Origin: Aequorivita aquimaris
GTDB lineage: Bacteria; Bacteroidota; Bacteroidia; Flavobacteriales; Flavobacteriaceae
NCBI RefSeq assembly: GCF_001573155.1
Contig: NZ_JRWG01000003.1
Coordinates: forward strand, 1 to 64,000
Reading direction: 5' to 3'
DNA: 64,000 nt
The notes under the pieces were generated by a model that had not been told where the DNA came from, searched no databases, and worked only from the letters and a program-made list of their open reading frames with translations. The number at the start of each line of letters is the position of its first letter. Positions within the stretch are counted from its first letter, which is position 1. This document shows, piece by piece, positions 15,185 through 24,031 of the stretch. The translations under genes were made by a program, and so were the position numbers.

Positions 15185-17665
15185 TTAAAGCCCCAAAAGA
15201 TCCAGAAATTTCAGCCCAAAAATAAAGGCGCCGTCGCTGCCGCCGTTGTAATAGGAGCGCACATAATCCACTCGCAACAGCCTGAATTTTCCAAAACCGA
15301 GGTTGTCAATACCTACGGAAATTTCGGAATAAGGTTTCCGTTCTTCGGTGCTCAAAAAGTGCGCGCCAGCTACTAAATTGAGATTCAATTGATTGATTCC
15401 CGGAATTTTCCCCAAAATCCATCCACGGAAATCGTGCTCCACATGGCCTTCAAAATAACTTTTGTTGGTGCTGAAATCGTAATAGGGCATCAGGTTAAAA
15501 ACATTTGTATAATTAGGCGAAGTGCCCACCCGTGTTTGGTTTCCGTTGAAATGTTTGTAATCCACAAAGGAAATCCCGTCGCCATTGGCAAAGGTTCCCC
15601 CTTTTAAATTGTAATAAAACTGTCCCTTGTTTCCCAACGTAATGGATTGGTTCAAACTGGCTTCAAATTGGGTATAATCGTACCGGGTCTCCGTAATTGC
15701 GGCCCCATTTTCCACGGAAATATTTAACTCCGGATATTTGTTGTCGCCAATGTTGAATTTCATATCAGGGTTTGAAAAATACTTTTGGGCGAAGTTGATG
15801 CGCGCCCGAACCTTACTTTTTACGATGTTGTGTTCCGCAATTGCGGCATTGTTAAAATCATTTGGCATCAAAGGATTGTTGCTGGTATAGCTCACATCGT
15901 CAAATGGAATGGTAACGTATTCGGTATTGTTGAAAAGCGGCTTTCTATTTTCATAAGCCACGGCGGAGTACAGGTGCAGTCCGTTAAAAATTTCCTGACT
16001 GTAAGCGATTCGCCCGAAATTAAGCTCGTACAGCTTCATATAGTTTCTTTCAAAGAAAAGTGTGGCAAACGTATTTATCAATGGCGAAATGGGCTCCGTA
16101 TCATTAAACTGGGCCACTGTGCTTCCGCCCGAAAGGGAGAAGCGCAATTTGTCCGTCCAATTAAAATTCCGAAGAATATTCGCCGTAAACCGAAGCCTGT
16201 CTTCTGCAATCCCGTAATCTGCCCGAACGGCCGCCGAAAGGGTGTTGGTCTGGTTGTCGTCGTACCATTTGTTGAATGTCAATCCAGCCTTGCTGTTCCA
16301 GCCCTGCACGGTGTTGAAGTTTATACTTCGCAACGGCCCTTCATAACCGACCGACCATTTTTCAAAGGAGTTTTTATAAGTATAACCGGTCAACGGACTC
16401 AAAAAACCAGGCTTGTTAGACTTTGCGTCCAGCGAATCCAAATAGGGCTTTGAGCGCCTTAAAACCTGTATGCTGTCTTTTTTGATGTAATCTCTCAACT
16501 CCTCATCGGTCAACGGCACGGGGCGGCTGCCTCGCCAAAACAGACTGTCCTTTTTGTTGGCCTCGGGTTTAAAGGAAAGCACTTCGTTGGTAAAGGATTT
16601 TTTGGTGAATTGGGGCTTAAAGTCATAATTGCTATAAACGGCTATAAACCGACCGTCGCCTTCCATTCCCAAAAAGCCAAAACCGAAATCGACGGACTGT
16701 GAAATTTTCACCCAAAAATCATAATCGCTATCGTATTTATAGTTCTGTTTCACCATTAAATTGCTCACAAAAGGCACTTGTATCGCCGCTCCCGTGGTAG
16801 AAAGTTCAACTCCGTAAAGCTGCCAGTCGTCTTCCACAATATATACATAACCCTGCCAAACCCTGTCATTGGGGCGTTTGGGGATTGCCTTTATTTTGTT
16901 GATGAGTTTTGGGCCTTCGTAAAAAACGCCATCCAATTTATAGTTGTAATAATTCAACGCATTATTTGCAATGGGCGAAACCAGTGCCGCGTTCAATTCA
17001 ATCGTATTTTCGTAAAAGGAGATGTTGGCGCTCTGTGCGCTGTTAAAGCTGAAACCGTTATCGTTGCCGCTCACTTTGCTGGCGATAATCTTTTCGGTGA
17101 ATTTATCCGGTTTTTGGTACGCTATTTCTGAAATGGTTTCCGAAAGGTAAATGATGCCCGTGCGGGTAGAATCCAACATTCCGTCAAAATCGCCGACTTC
17201 CTGGCCCATGATTTTTTCGGGCACGTTTTTTACTTTCCACAGTCCGCGCGAATAAAAATCGGCTGTGTATTCGCTCAACTTCTCCAGATTTTCCTTCCGT
17301 TGGGCAATGGTTTTTCGGATAATGCGGTACGCTGGGTCTTCGGAAGTGTTGACCACCACTTCATCAAGGCTGGTGGTTTCTTCTTCCAGGGAAATATTCA
17401 GGATAAAAGGAAAAGTACTGGGAGCAATCGTTTTGGTTAAGGTTTTATAGCCCAAGAACTGAAAAATAACCTTGTATTCGCCCGGTCGGGAAACGTTGAG
17501 CGAGTAGTTGCCGTCGTCATTTGTGGTGGTGCCTATATAGCTATTTTGAAGGTAAATATTTACGTAGGGCAGGGGCTCGCCTTTGGTATCGGTTACTTTT
17601 CCAACAATTTGGGCCTGGAGTAGATAAGTGGAAAAAAGTAAGAGGGCAAAAAGTAATTTTTTCAT
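15185..17665 (-). CDS. DUF5686 outer-membrane protein with N-terminal carboxypeptidase-regulatory domain
   Basis: 826 residues with a Sec signal peptide (MKKLLFALLLFSTYLLQAQ). Residues 20-105 are a CarboxypepD_reg-like beta sandwich (IVGKVTDTKGEPLPYVNIYLQ, ending in SLDEVVV). The rest matches the DUF5686 pattern: FYSRG, EDDWQLYGVEL and a long C-terminal region of alternating aromatic/polar residues ending in a beta strand and aromatic-rich terminus (FGLKFLDLLGL), as expected for an outer-membrane barrel. The function is unknown; the regulatory domain is shared with TonB-dependent receptors, but no plug or barrel of that family is evident. Confidence 0.85.
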   Translation of the reverse strand: MKKLLFALLLFSTYLLQAQIVGKVTDTKGEPLPYVNIYLQNSYIGTTTNDDGNYSLNVSRPGEYKVIFQFLGYKTLTKTIAPSTFPFILNISLEEETTSLDEVVVNTSEDPAYRIIRKTIAQRKENLEKLSEYTADFYSRGLWKVKNVPEKIMGQEVGDFDGMLDSTRTGIIYLSETISEIAYQKPDKFTEKIIASKVSGNDNGFSFNSAQSANISFYENTIELNAALVSPIANNALNYYNYKLDGVFYEGPKLINKIKAIPKRPNDRVWQGYVYIVEDDWQLYGVELSTTGAAIQVPFVSNLMVKQNYKYDSDYDFWVKISQSVDFGFGFLGMEGDGRFIAVYSNYDFKPQFTKKSFTNEVLSFKPEANKKDSLFWRGSRPVPLTDEELRDYIKKDSIQVLRRSKPYLDSLDAKSNKPGFLSPLTGYTYKNSFEKWSVGYEGPLRSINFNTVQGWNSKAGLTFNKWYDDNQTNTLSAAVRADYGIAEDRLRFTANILRNFNWTDKLRFSLSGGSTVAQFNDTEPISPLINTFATLFFERNYMKLYELNFGRIAYSQEIFNGLHLYSAVAYENRKPLFNNTEYVTIPFDDVSYTSNNPLMPNDFNNAAIAEHNIVKSKVRARINFAQKYFSNPDMKFNIGDNKYPELNISVENGAAITETRYDYTQFEASLNQSITLGNKGQFYYNLKGGTFANGDGISFVDYKHFNGNQTRVGTSPNYTNVFNLMPYYDFSTNKSYFEGHVEHDFRGWILGKIPGINQLNLNLVAGAHFLSTEERKPYSEISVGIDNLGFGKFRLLRVDYVRSYYNGGSDGAFIFGLKFLDLLGL

Positions 17666-17742
17666 AAAGGAAAGAAGGACTGCTTTTGGTTATTTACCAA
17701 CCAAAATACCAAAACCTTATCTGCCAGTAAAATTTTTATGAA

Positions 17743-18207
17743 TTAATTATTAAAAGCCTTTTTGATACGGCTAAGCTGCTTTTTAGTGTCGCGTTCCTTG
17801 ATGGTTTCGCGTTTGTCGTACTCCTTTTTACCTTTTGCAAGCGCTATGTCCATTTTTGCCAAGCCTTTGCTATTGGTAAAAAGTACAAGCGGGATTATGG
17901 TAAGTCCGCTGTTTCTTACTTCCTTTTCAAGTTTTTTTAGCTCGCTGCGGTTTAAAAGAAGTTTGCGCTCGCTTTTTGGGGAATGATTGTAGTGCGTGGC
18001 GTGGCTGTATTCCTGCACGGTCATATTAATCACGAAGAGCTCTCCATTGCTAAATTCACAAAAACTTTCAGCTATGGACGCCTTGCCTTCACGAATGGCC
18101 TTAATTTCAGTGCCCCGCAAGACGATGCCGGCGGTGTAGGTATCGAGAATTTCATACTCAAACCTAGCCTTTCGGTTTTTTATTTTTACATTTTTCTGAA
18201 TTGCCAT
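17743..18207 (-). CDS. smpB: SsrA-binding protein SmpB
   Basis: Binds tmRNA and brings it to stalled ribosomes in trans-translation. 154 residues, normal length. Typical features are KNRKARFEYEILDTYTAGI at the start of the OB fold, RGTEIKAIREGKASI, the KKLEKEV and KGLAKMDIALAKGKKEYDKRETIKERD stretch (read in pieces) and a basic C-terminal tail. The tmRNA gene itself is not in this window. Five copies of a 7-bp repeat lie 57-91 bp upstream of its start. Confidence 0.95.
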   Translation of the reverse strand: MAIQKNVKIKNRKARFEYEILDTYTAGIVLRGTEIKAIREGKASIAESFCEFSNGELFVINMTVQEYSHATHYNHSPKSERKLLLNRSELKKLEKEVRNSGLTIIPLVLFTNSKGLAKMDIALAKGKKEYDKRETIKERDTKKQLSRIKKAFNN

Positions 18208-18263
18208 AGCTGCAAAAATAGATTGAATAATGCAGAATTAATAATGAATAAACAATATTGTGT

Positions 18264-18298
18264 AAAGAATAAAGAATAAAGAATAAAGAATAAAGAAT
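18264..18298. repeat. Microsatellite: AAAGAAT x5
   Basis: Five perfect tandem copies of the 7-base unit AAAGAAT, between the end of the histidine phosphatase gene and smpB, i.e. in the upstream region of smpB. Confidence 0.9.
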
Positions 18299-18309
18299 AG
18301 TGTCGCTCA

Positions 18310-18849
18310 CTACTCAACGATAATCGTTTCAACCTTTTTATCGGGACCATCTATCGTTACCTTAAAAAGCGTGGAATTATCACTATCGTCCATTTCCTTA
18401 AATTTTTCTTCGCCGAGAAGCTGGTTCACCAACTGCGGGGTGGTGTTGCTATGGCCGGCGATGAGCACGGTCTTTCCGTTGGTTTCCTTTAAAAATTCCT
18501 CGGAATAGATTGTGTTCGGGTCATAGCGCTTTGGCGAAATCTGCTTCTGCTGTGCTATGAACGAAATGGTCTGCTTGGTACGGATATATTTGGTAATGTA
18601 GATTTCATCGAGCTTGATGGGTTCAAAATAGGTGGCCCAACGCTTGGCGCGCATCATCCCGTCAATATTCAGGGCAGGGTCGGGGTCTTTTGGGTCGGTA
18701 CGTACTTTTTCGGCGTGGCGGATTAAATAATAAGTTGCGCTATACTCGGGGGCAGCAGATTCATTGCCGCTCTCAGATTCTTTTTCCTTTTGTTGACCGC
18801 AAAAGGTGAAAAGTGGCAATAGTGTTAATAGGATGACGAAATGTTTCAT
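18310..18849 (-). CDS. Histidine phosphatase (SixA/PGM-like) lipoprotein
   Basis: 179 residues from the chosen ATG. A lipoprotein signal (MKHFVILLTLLPLFTFC) precedes a histidine-phosphatase domain: YYLIRHAEK carries the phospho-accepting His in the RHxxK variant, ALNIDGMMRAKRWA follows, and GHSNTTPQLV gives the second catalytic His. The RHAEK form and small size suit the SixA-like branch, which removes phosphate from small molecules or phosphohistidine; the substrate is unknown. An upstream ATG at 18868-18870 would add seven residues but gives a poorer signal peptide. Confidence 0.82.
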   Translation of the reverse strand: MKHFVILLTLLPLFTFCGQQKEKESESGNESAAPEYSATYYLIRHAEKVRTDPKDPDPALNIDGMMRAKRWATYFEPIKLDEIYITKYIRTKQTISFIAQQKQISPKRYDPNTIYSEEFLKETNGKTVLIAGHSNTTPQLVNQLLGEEKFKEMDDSDNSTLFKVTIDGPDKKVETIIVE

Positions 18850-19005
18850 AAAAATTTTTTTAAATAACATTTTTTAAGACTCATTGGCAAAGTTATAACT
18901 AAAACGGGTGAATCTTTAATATTTCATTATTATAAATAGGGGGGCGTCTGTTGTAATTTTATAAAACGAAAAAGAAAAATTAATTTAACTTAAAACAAAA
19001 AAGCT

Positions 19006-19191
19006 ATGAACGAAGATCAGTTTAAAGGAAAATGGAACCAAGTAAAAGGTAAATTCAAACAAGAATATGCAGACCTTACCGATGATGATTTAATGTATGC
19101 CGAAGGAAAATCGGACGAATTGCTTGGTCGCCTTCAAGAAAAGACAGGTGAATCTAAAGAAAAATTGAAAGAGAAGATTGACAAGTGGTAA
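19006..19191 (+). CDS. CsbD-family stress-response protein
   Basis: 61 residues covering the whole CsbD-like domain: EDQFKGKWNQVKGKFKQEYADLTDDDLMYAEGK in pieces, then DELLGRLQEKTGESKE. It is a small, highly charged helical protein made under general stress in other bacteria; no molecular activity is known. It stands alone between a minus-strand gene and a strong terminator. The 45 bases upstream include a run of seven G in an otherwise AT-rich region. Confidence 0.9.
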   Translation: MNEDQFKGKWNQVKGKFKQEYADLTDDDLMYAEGKSDELLGRLQEKTGESKEKLKEKIDKW

Positions 19192-19229
19192 TTTTCACCT
19201 AAACACTATTACCGCTTTATTTGAAGCCG

Positions 19230-19277
19230 GACCCCCTTAAAATTTCAAGTTATTGAGATTTTAAGGGGTCTTTTTTT
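19230..19277 (+). terminator. Intrinsic terminator after csbD
   Basis: GACCCCCTTAAAAT (19230-19243) pairs with ATTTTAAGGGGTC (19258-19270), one bulged C, followed by T7. Confidence 0.92.
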
Positions 19278-19400
19278 GGTTTCCAATTTTTGAAAAAAAT
19301 TCCGTTTCAGTCTTTCTCTTTTTTTATTACATTTAGGACTCTCCCCGGTTGCGGCTCCTGCCGCTTATAGTATATTGTATAACTTTTTTATTGATTACTT

Positions 19401-19892
19401 ATGGCAAACATAAGCTACAACCAGATCCACGAAACGCTGGACGAGGCCACCTTGGCGCTTATACTTCAAAAAATTCAGGAAATAAGAGAGCTGCTGCCCA
19501 AAGGCACTCTCATTGATGCGGAACGCAAACGCTACCGCGCGCTAGACGTGCGCAACCTGGCCTTTGTGGAAGATGTGGTGCGGCTCAAGAACGGCATTGG
19601 CGCGGGCATCTTGCCCCCAGTACTGCTCAACGATAACACAGATACAGACCTAAAACTATTTAAACAACTGCAAACCCTGCGCAGCCACATAGATGGGCTA
19701 AACTATCTGCTGAAAGATGTGGAGCGCATCGTAGGGCACGAGGCCTACGGCACGGGGCTAGCGCACTATGGAATGTACAAGGTTACTGCAAAGGCGGGCG
19801 TTGCCAACGCACAAAGCGCGATGGATGAGTTGGCGTGGCGGTTTGAGAAGCAGGGAAAAAGGGAGAAAAAGAAGGGTGGGCCAAAAGAATAA
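19401..19892 (+). CDS. Unknown 163-residue helical protein in a GC-rich islet
   Basis: No family was recognised. The sequence is predicted helical with heptad-like spacing of Leu/Ile (LALILQKIQEIRELL at 17-31) and ends with a basic, Lys-rich tail (KREKKKGGPKE). There is no signal peptide or membrane segment. By eye the G+C of its lines is about 55%, against roughly 40% for its neighbours, and it uses codons such as GCG, CGC and CTG unlike the surrounding genes. Its stop overlaps the start of the next frame in TAATG. It sits beside the 21-bp repeat array and an HTH gene. It may be a recent acquisition; function unknown. Confidence 0.65.
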   Translation: MANISYNQIHETLDEATLALILQKIQEIRELLPKGTLIDAERKRYRALDVRNLAFVEDVVRLKNGIGAGILPPVLLNDNTDTDLKLFKQLQTLRSHIDGLNYLLKDVERIVGHEAYGTGLAHYGMYKVTAKAGVANAQSAMDELAWRFEKQGKREKKKGGPKE

Positions 19893-20122
19893 TGAATTTT
19901 GTTAGCCTAAAACATACAGCTGTTACAAATTGCCTAACACCCGTAAGGTTAAAACATACAGCTGTTAGAAACAACCTAAAACAAGTAAGTATAAAACATA
20001 CACTTGTTAGAAAACACCTAACATATGTAAGGTTAAAACATACTTCTGTTAGAAAACACCTTACACGTGTTAGGCTAAAACATACAGCTGTTGGATTTTA
20101 TTTTACAAAAAGCACTAATTAA
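19892..20122 (+). CDS. Possible heptad-repeat basic peptide read through the 21-bp array
   Basis: A 76-codon frame coupled to the previous stop by TAATG. Nine consecutive 7-residue units from residue 5, alternating RLKHTAV-like and RKHLTYV-like, each ending in Val, then a short tail. The peptide is very basic (many Lys, Arg, His). Because the period is 21 bp, a repeated DNA element would keep this frame open by itself, so the frame may be only a by-product of the array. The TAATG junction and the uninterrupted frame argue for coding; the dyad symmetry of the units argues for a DNA site. Undecided. Confidence 0.3.
   Translation: MNFVSLKHTAVTNCLTPVRLKHTAVRNNLKQVSIKHTLVRKHLTYVRLKHTSVRKHLTRVRLKHTAVGFYFTKSTN
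19904..20092. repeat. Tandem array of nine 21-bp units with dyad-symmetric cores
   Basis: Units start at 19904, 19925, 19946, 19967, 19988, 20009, 20030, 20051 and 20072. Position 10 (C), 13 (A), 19 (G) and 20 (T) are constant in all nine. Most units contain the core ACA-NN-TGT flanked as T/A-ACA-NN-TGT-T/A-AG, an imperfect palindrome; units alternate in two types, giving a 42-bp super-period. The spacing equals two helical turns, so sites would lie on one face of DNA. There are no spacers, so it is not CRISPR. Confidence 0.9.
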
Positions 20123-20140
20123 CTATAAAGACTACTAAAA

Positions 20141-20491
20141 ATGAAAACACAGAAGAAATTAATACCTCCACATTTAGGGAATTTACTGAAGATCTATTAT
20201 AAAAAAAACCGCATTAACAAATCTGGACTTGCGCGGGCCATGAACCGGAGCAGGGCGACCGTTCAAGATTATGAGGAGCGCAAGAGTTTGCAGTGCAATG
20301 TGCTTTGGGATATATGTGTGGCAGTAGAGCACAATTTTTTTGCAGACCTGGCCGCGCAATTGCCGCAAACCTACACCACAAACGTGCCCGAAGACACCAC
20401 CCAGGCACAACGCATTGCACAACTGGAGGAGGAAAATAAGATACTAAAAACAAAGGTAGATACGCTACTGGCGGTGGTGGGGAAGGGATAA
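20141..20491 (+). CDS. Small HTH protein with C-terminal coiled coil
   Basis: 116 residues. Residues 10-70 look like an XRE-type helix-turn-helix of the kind common in Bacteroidota: HLGNLLKIYYKKNRINKSGLARAMNRSR, ATVQDYEERKSL and a following LWDICVAVEHNFFADLA segment. From about 90 there is a leucine-zipper-like coiled coil (IAQLEEENKILKTKVDTLL), suggesting a dimer. It starts 18 bp after the frame that spans the repeat array, so it is the natural candidate for a protein that binds the array. That link is an inference from position only. Confidence 0.75.
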   Translation: MKTQKKLIPPHLGNLLKIYYKKNRINKSGLARAMNRSRATVQDYEERKSLQCNVLWDICVAVEHNFFADLAAQLPQTYTTNVPEDTTQAQRIAQLEEENKILKTKVDTLLAVVGKG

Positions 20492-20548
20492 ATTAATATA
20501 TTAGCAGAAACATGGAAAATTTACTTCATGTTGATATATAATAGTTGT

Positions 20549-21058
20549 ATGCCATTAGAGAGAACCGTGAAATACTTAATAATACTGACTTCAATTTTAC
20601 TCTTTAGTTGCTCAAATAGTGCGACTGATACGATTACGCTAATTCCTGATGGTTATACTGGACCGGTAAAAATTAGCCTTTGTGACGGAAAAGGAAAAGA
20701 AGAAAAATTGGAAAATGGAAAACGGATTTATGAAATTGACACTAACGGACTTTTGATTACAAAGTTTAAGGCGGAGTTCGGTTGGCAGTTTAACAAATAT
20801 TATTACGTTAAAGACAATAACAGACAAGAAATCCGATTTTTAAATTTCTATGATAAAGACGTGAAATTTGATAAAGATTCGGTTTATGTTTTTGGAGAAC
20901 AACACTCTGGAACTGGAAGCAAAACGGACAGTACAGGAACATATCAAACCTGTCCAATTATCACATTTTATGTAGGGAAATACAAGAATGTAGAAAAGAA
21001 AATGCACGATTTGACTATGTTCTCATTCAAGACAACAGAACTGATAAATGAAAAATAA
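20549..21058 (+). CDS. Unrecognised lipoprotein, islet cargo
   Basis: About 169 residues from ATG 20549, with a lipoprotein signal (VKYLIILTSILLFSC); GTG 20567 is another possible start, and an ATG at 20528 adds an unlikely extension. The mature part begins with a predicted beta region containing IPDGYTGPVKI, a phrase seen in small secreted proteins of unknown function, and has no catalytic motif that I can see. It is followed by paired inverted repeats and then the end of clpB, and it looks like an accessory gene together with the preceding islet. Confidence 0.65.
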   Translation: MPLERTVKYLIILTSILLFSCSNSATDTITLIPDGYTGPVKISLCDGKGKEEKLENGKRIYEIDTNGLLITKFKAEFGWQFNKYYYVKDNNRQEIRFLNFYDKDVKFDKDSVYVFGEQHSGTGSKTDSTGTYQTCPIITFYVGKYKNVEKKMHDLTMFSFKTTELINEK

Positions 21059-21166
21059 AAAACGGCATACAAAAATAGTAACCGTTGCACAACCCCTTAA
21101 TTTTTTAAGTCCGAACCAATATAAGCCGTTTTAAGCCCCCCGATACCGCACGTTTGCAACGTGTGG
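21059..21166. repeat. Inverted repeats between the islet lipoprotein and clpB
   Basis: AAAACGGC (21059-21066) is the reverse complement of GCCGTTTT (21125-21132). A separate hairpin follows: CCGCACGTT (21146-21154), loop TGC, AACGTGTGG (21158-21166) with one G.T pair. They may fold the end of the lipoprotein transcript or mark the edge of the inserted block. Confidence 0.5.
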
Positions 21167-21171
21167 TCTTC

Positions 21172-21209
21172 CAAAAAAACAAAACCCCTAGGCAAACGCC
21201 CAGGGGTTT
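21172..21209 (-). terminator. Intrinsic terminator of clpB
   Basis: On the minus strand a 12-bp stem (21182-21193 with 21198-21209, one mismatch) precedes a T7 run (21174-21180). Confidence 0.85.
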
Positions 21210-21231
21210 ATAGTTTTAATCTATTTATTGC

Positions 21232-23838
21232 TTACTTTTCATCAATAACGGCATCCTGGTTTCTAAAAACCAGTCCGTCATCAAAGCTATCCAGCAAGAT
21301 AACACTCTCGGTAGTAATTTTTCCGGCAAGTATTTCTTTACTAAGCTGGTTAAGCACTTCGCGCTGTATCACCCTTTTTACCGGCCTTGCGCCAAACTGC
21401 GGATCAAAACCTTTTTGTGATAAATAGGCAATGGCCTCAGGAGTTGCATCCAGCACAATGTTTTGTTTTAATAACATTTTGGAAACGCCTTTCAATTGCA
21501 GGCCAACAATTTTCTGGATGTCCGTTTTTGAAAGTGGCGTAAACATAATAATGTCGTCAATACGGTTTAAGAACTCTGGGCGCACGGTTTGTTTCAGTAA
21601 GGCAAGTACTTCTACCTTGGCACCTTCCATTGCAGTCTCAGGATCTTTCACGCTCTCAAAACGCTCTTGGATTATCTGGCTTCCCATATTGCTGGTCATA
21701 ATGATAATCGTGTTCTTGAAATCTGCCAAGCGCCCTTTGTTGTCGGTCAAACGCCCTTCATCCAAAACCTGCAATAGAATATTGAAAGTATCCGGATGGG
21801 CTTTTTCAATCTCGTCCAGCAATACCACGCTATACGGTTTGCGGCGTACGGCTTCTGTTAGCTGCCCGCCTTCATCATAACCCACATATCCGGGAGGGGC
21901 ACCCACCAAACGGCTCACACTGTGGCGCTCTTGGTATTCGCTCATATCGATACGGGTCATTGCGTTTTCATCGTCAAACAGATATTCCGCTAGGGCTTTT
22001 GCAAGCTCAGTTTTACCTACACCCGTAGTTCCTAGGAAAAGGAAACTACCTATTGGTTTCTTTTCATCCTGTAATCCTGCTCGGCTACGGCGTATGGCAT
22101 CACTCACTGCCTGAATGGCTTCGTCCTGGCCCACTACGCGTTTGTGCAAGTGGTCTTCCAACGTTAAAAGTTTTTCACGGTCGCTCTGCAACATTTTGGT
22201 TACCGGGATACCGGTCCATTTTGCAACTACTTCGGCAATATCCTCACGGGTTACTTCTTCTTTAATCATAGAAGAACCATCTTGATTTTCGGCAAGCTGG
22301 GTTTCAAGTTTGTTAAGCTCTTCCTGTGCTTCCTTGATTTTACCGTAACGCAATTCGGCTACCTTTCCAAAATCGCCCTCACGTTCAGCACGTTCAGCCT
22401 CCAGTTTGTATTCCTCAATTTGGGTTTTAAGGTTTTGTACATTGTCCACCACCTCTTTTTCACTTTGCCATTTTGCGTTGAGTTCGTTGCGTTCTTCTTT
22501 TAAATTTGCCAATTCTGAGTGAAGCGATTTCAGTTTGGTTTCATCTTTTTCACGCTTTATGGCTTCAATTTCAATTTCAAGCTGCATAATCTTTCTGTCC
22601 AAAACGTCCAGTTCCTCTGGTTTGGAATTAATTTCCATCCTAAGTTTACTGGCTGCTTCGTCCATAAGGTCAATGGCCTTATCGGGAAGAAAACGGTTTG
22701 TGATGTATCGTTCTGAAAGTTCTACAGCCGCAATAATTGCTTCGTCCTTAATGCGCACTTTGTGGTGGGTTTCATATTTTTCCTTAATTCCACGAAGAAT
22801 TGAAATAGCGCTCTCGGTATCAGGTTCATCAACCATCACCTTTTGGAAACGACGTTCCAGTGCTTTGTCCTTTTCGAAATATTTTTGGTATTCATCCAAA
22901 GTAGTAGCTCCAATGGCTCGCAGCTCACCACGCGCAAGAGCGGGTTTCAAAATGTTTGCTGCGTCCATTGCGCCTTGACCGCCACCAGCACCCACTAGGG
23001 TGTGGATTTCATCAATAAAAAGAACGATGTCTCCCTCACTGGAAGTTACTTCTTTGATTACGGCTTTTAAACGCTCTTCAAATTCCCCTTTGTATTTGGC
23101 TCCTGCAATAAGCGCACCCATATCCAGAGAATAGATTTCCTTCGACTTGAGGTTTTCAGGAACATCTCCGTCCACAATTCGGTGGGCAAGCCCTTCTGCG
23201 ATTGCGGTTTTACCAGTACCGGGTTCCCCAACAAGCATGGGGTTGTTTTTGGTCCTTCTTGAGAGTATTTGAAGAATTCTTCGTATCTCCTCATCACGGC
23301 CAATTACAGGGTCCAGCTTGCCGTCGCGGGCAAGTTGGTTAAGGTTTTTGGCGTACTTATTCAAAGAGTTGTAAGTTTCCTCGGCACTTTGTGAGGTTAC
23401 TTTTTCACCTCCGCGTAATTCATCAATCGCGGTTTTCATTCCTTTTTCGGTTACGCCTTGGTCTTTCAGGCTCTGTGCAATGCTGCTTTTTGAGTTTAGA
23501 ATCGCCAATAAAAGATGTTCTATGGAAACATATTCATCGCCCATTTTCTTGGCAATGTTGCTGGCTTCAAGAACCGTTTTGTTTGCTTCACGCGAAAGCA
23601 TAATATCGCCTCCAGAAACTTTCGGGAAGCTTTCAAGTTGCTTGTCCAAGATTTGTTTTAGGGTAACGAGGTTTACGTTAAGCTTCTTTAAGATGAAAGG
23701 CAAGACGTTTTCATCTACCTCAAAAATTGCTTTGAGGATGTGTTCGTTTTCAATCTGTTGGTTGCCAAAACCCTGCGCAATCTGTTGCGCTTGCTGTATG
23801 GCCTCCTGGCTTTTTATTGTAAAGTTGTTAAAGTTCAT
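21232..23838 (-). CDS. clpB: ATP-dependent disaggregase ClpB
   Basis: Hexameric AAA+ chaperone that threads aggregated proteins through its pore with DnaK. 868 residues, full length. It shows the N-terminal double Clp_N repeat (1-145), AAA domain 1 with Walker A GEPGTGKT (about 205) and Walker [10 protein letters not shown], the ClpB-specific coiled-coil middle domain (about 405-525), AAA domain 2 with Walker A GTTGVGKT (about 605) and the pore segment GYVGYDEGG, plus the C-terminal ClpB_D2-small domain. No heat-shock inverted repeat was found in the upstream 190 bases. It is monocistronic. Confidence 0.97.
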   Translation of the reverse strand: MNFNNFTIKSQEAIQQAQQIAQGFGNQQIENEHILKAIFEVDENVLPFILKKLNVNLVTLKQILDKQLESFPKVSGGDIMLSREANKTVLEASNIAKKMGDEYVSIEHLLLAILNSKSSIAQSLKDQGVTEKGMKTAIDELRGGEKVTSQSAEETYNSLNKYAKNLNQLARDGKLDPVIGRDEEIRRILQILSRRTKNNPMLVGEPGTGKTAIAEGLAHRIVDGDVPENLKSKEIYSLDMGALIAGAKYKGEFEERLKAVIKEVTSSEGDIVLFIDEIHTLVGAGGGQGAMDAANILKPALARGELRAIGATTLDEYQKYFEKDKALERRFQKVMVDEPDTESAISILRGIKEKYETHHKVRIKDEAIIAAVELSERYITNRFLPDKAIDLMDEAASKLRMEINSKPEELDVLDRKIMQLEIEIEAIKREKDETKLKSLHSELANLKEERNELNAKWQSEKEVVDNVQNLKTQIEEYKLEAERAEREGDFGKVAELRYGKIKEAQEELNKLETQLAENQDGSSMIKEEVTREDIAEVVAKWTGIPVTKMLQSDREKLLTLEDHLHKRVVGQDEAIQAVSDAIRRSRAGLQDEKKPIGSFLFLGTTGVGKTELAKALAEYLFDDENAMTRIDMSEYQERHSVSRLVGAPPGYVGYDEGGQLTEAVRRKPYSVVLLDEIEKAHPDTFNILLQVLDEGRLTDNKGRLADFKNTIIIMTSNMGSQIIQERFESVKDPETAMEGAKVEVLALLKQTVRPEFLNRIDDIIMFTPLSKTDIQKIVGLQLKGVSKMLLKQNIVLDATPEAIAYLSQKGFDPQFGARPVKRVIQREVLNQLSKEILAGKITTESVILLDSFDDGLVFRNQDAVIDEK

Positions 23839-24008
23839 ATATAAAAAAGTTTGTTATTTATTGTTTGTGGTTTAGTGTTTTCAAATACAAAGCCACACTA
23901 AAATTAAGACATAATGTCCGTAAAAACAACTAGTTTAACAGACATTCTGACTGATTTAAAGTTGTGCTTTTTATAATTTCTTTTAGATAATATCATGGCT
24001 ATAACTTG

Positions 24009-24016
24009 TAGTTTTG
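24009..24016 (+). promoter_or_regulatory. -7 promoter element for ytxJ
   Basis: TAGTTTTG matches the Bacteroidota -7 consensus TAnnTTTG, 15 bases before the ATG. No clear -33 TTTG partner. Confidence 0.45.
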
Positions 24017-24031
24017 TAAAAAAAGAAAACC

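Noticed and set aside
15785-16453. 222-codon plus-strand frame opposite the DUF5686 gene
   Set aside because: Antisense to a conserved coding region; composition is typical of shadow frames.
19904-20092. Regular repeats considered as a CRISPR array
   Set aside because: Units are contiguous with no unique spacers, and no cas genes are near.
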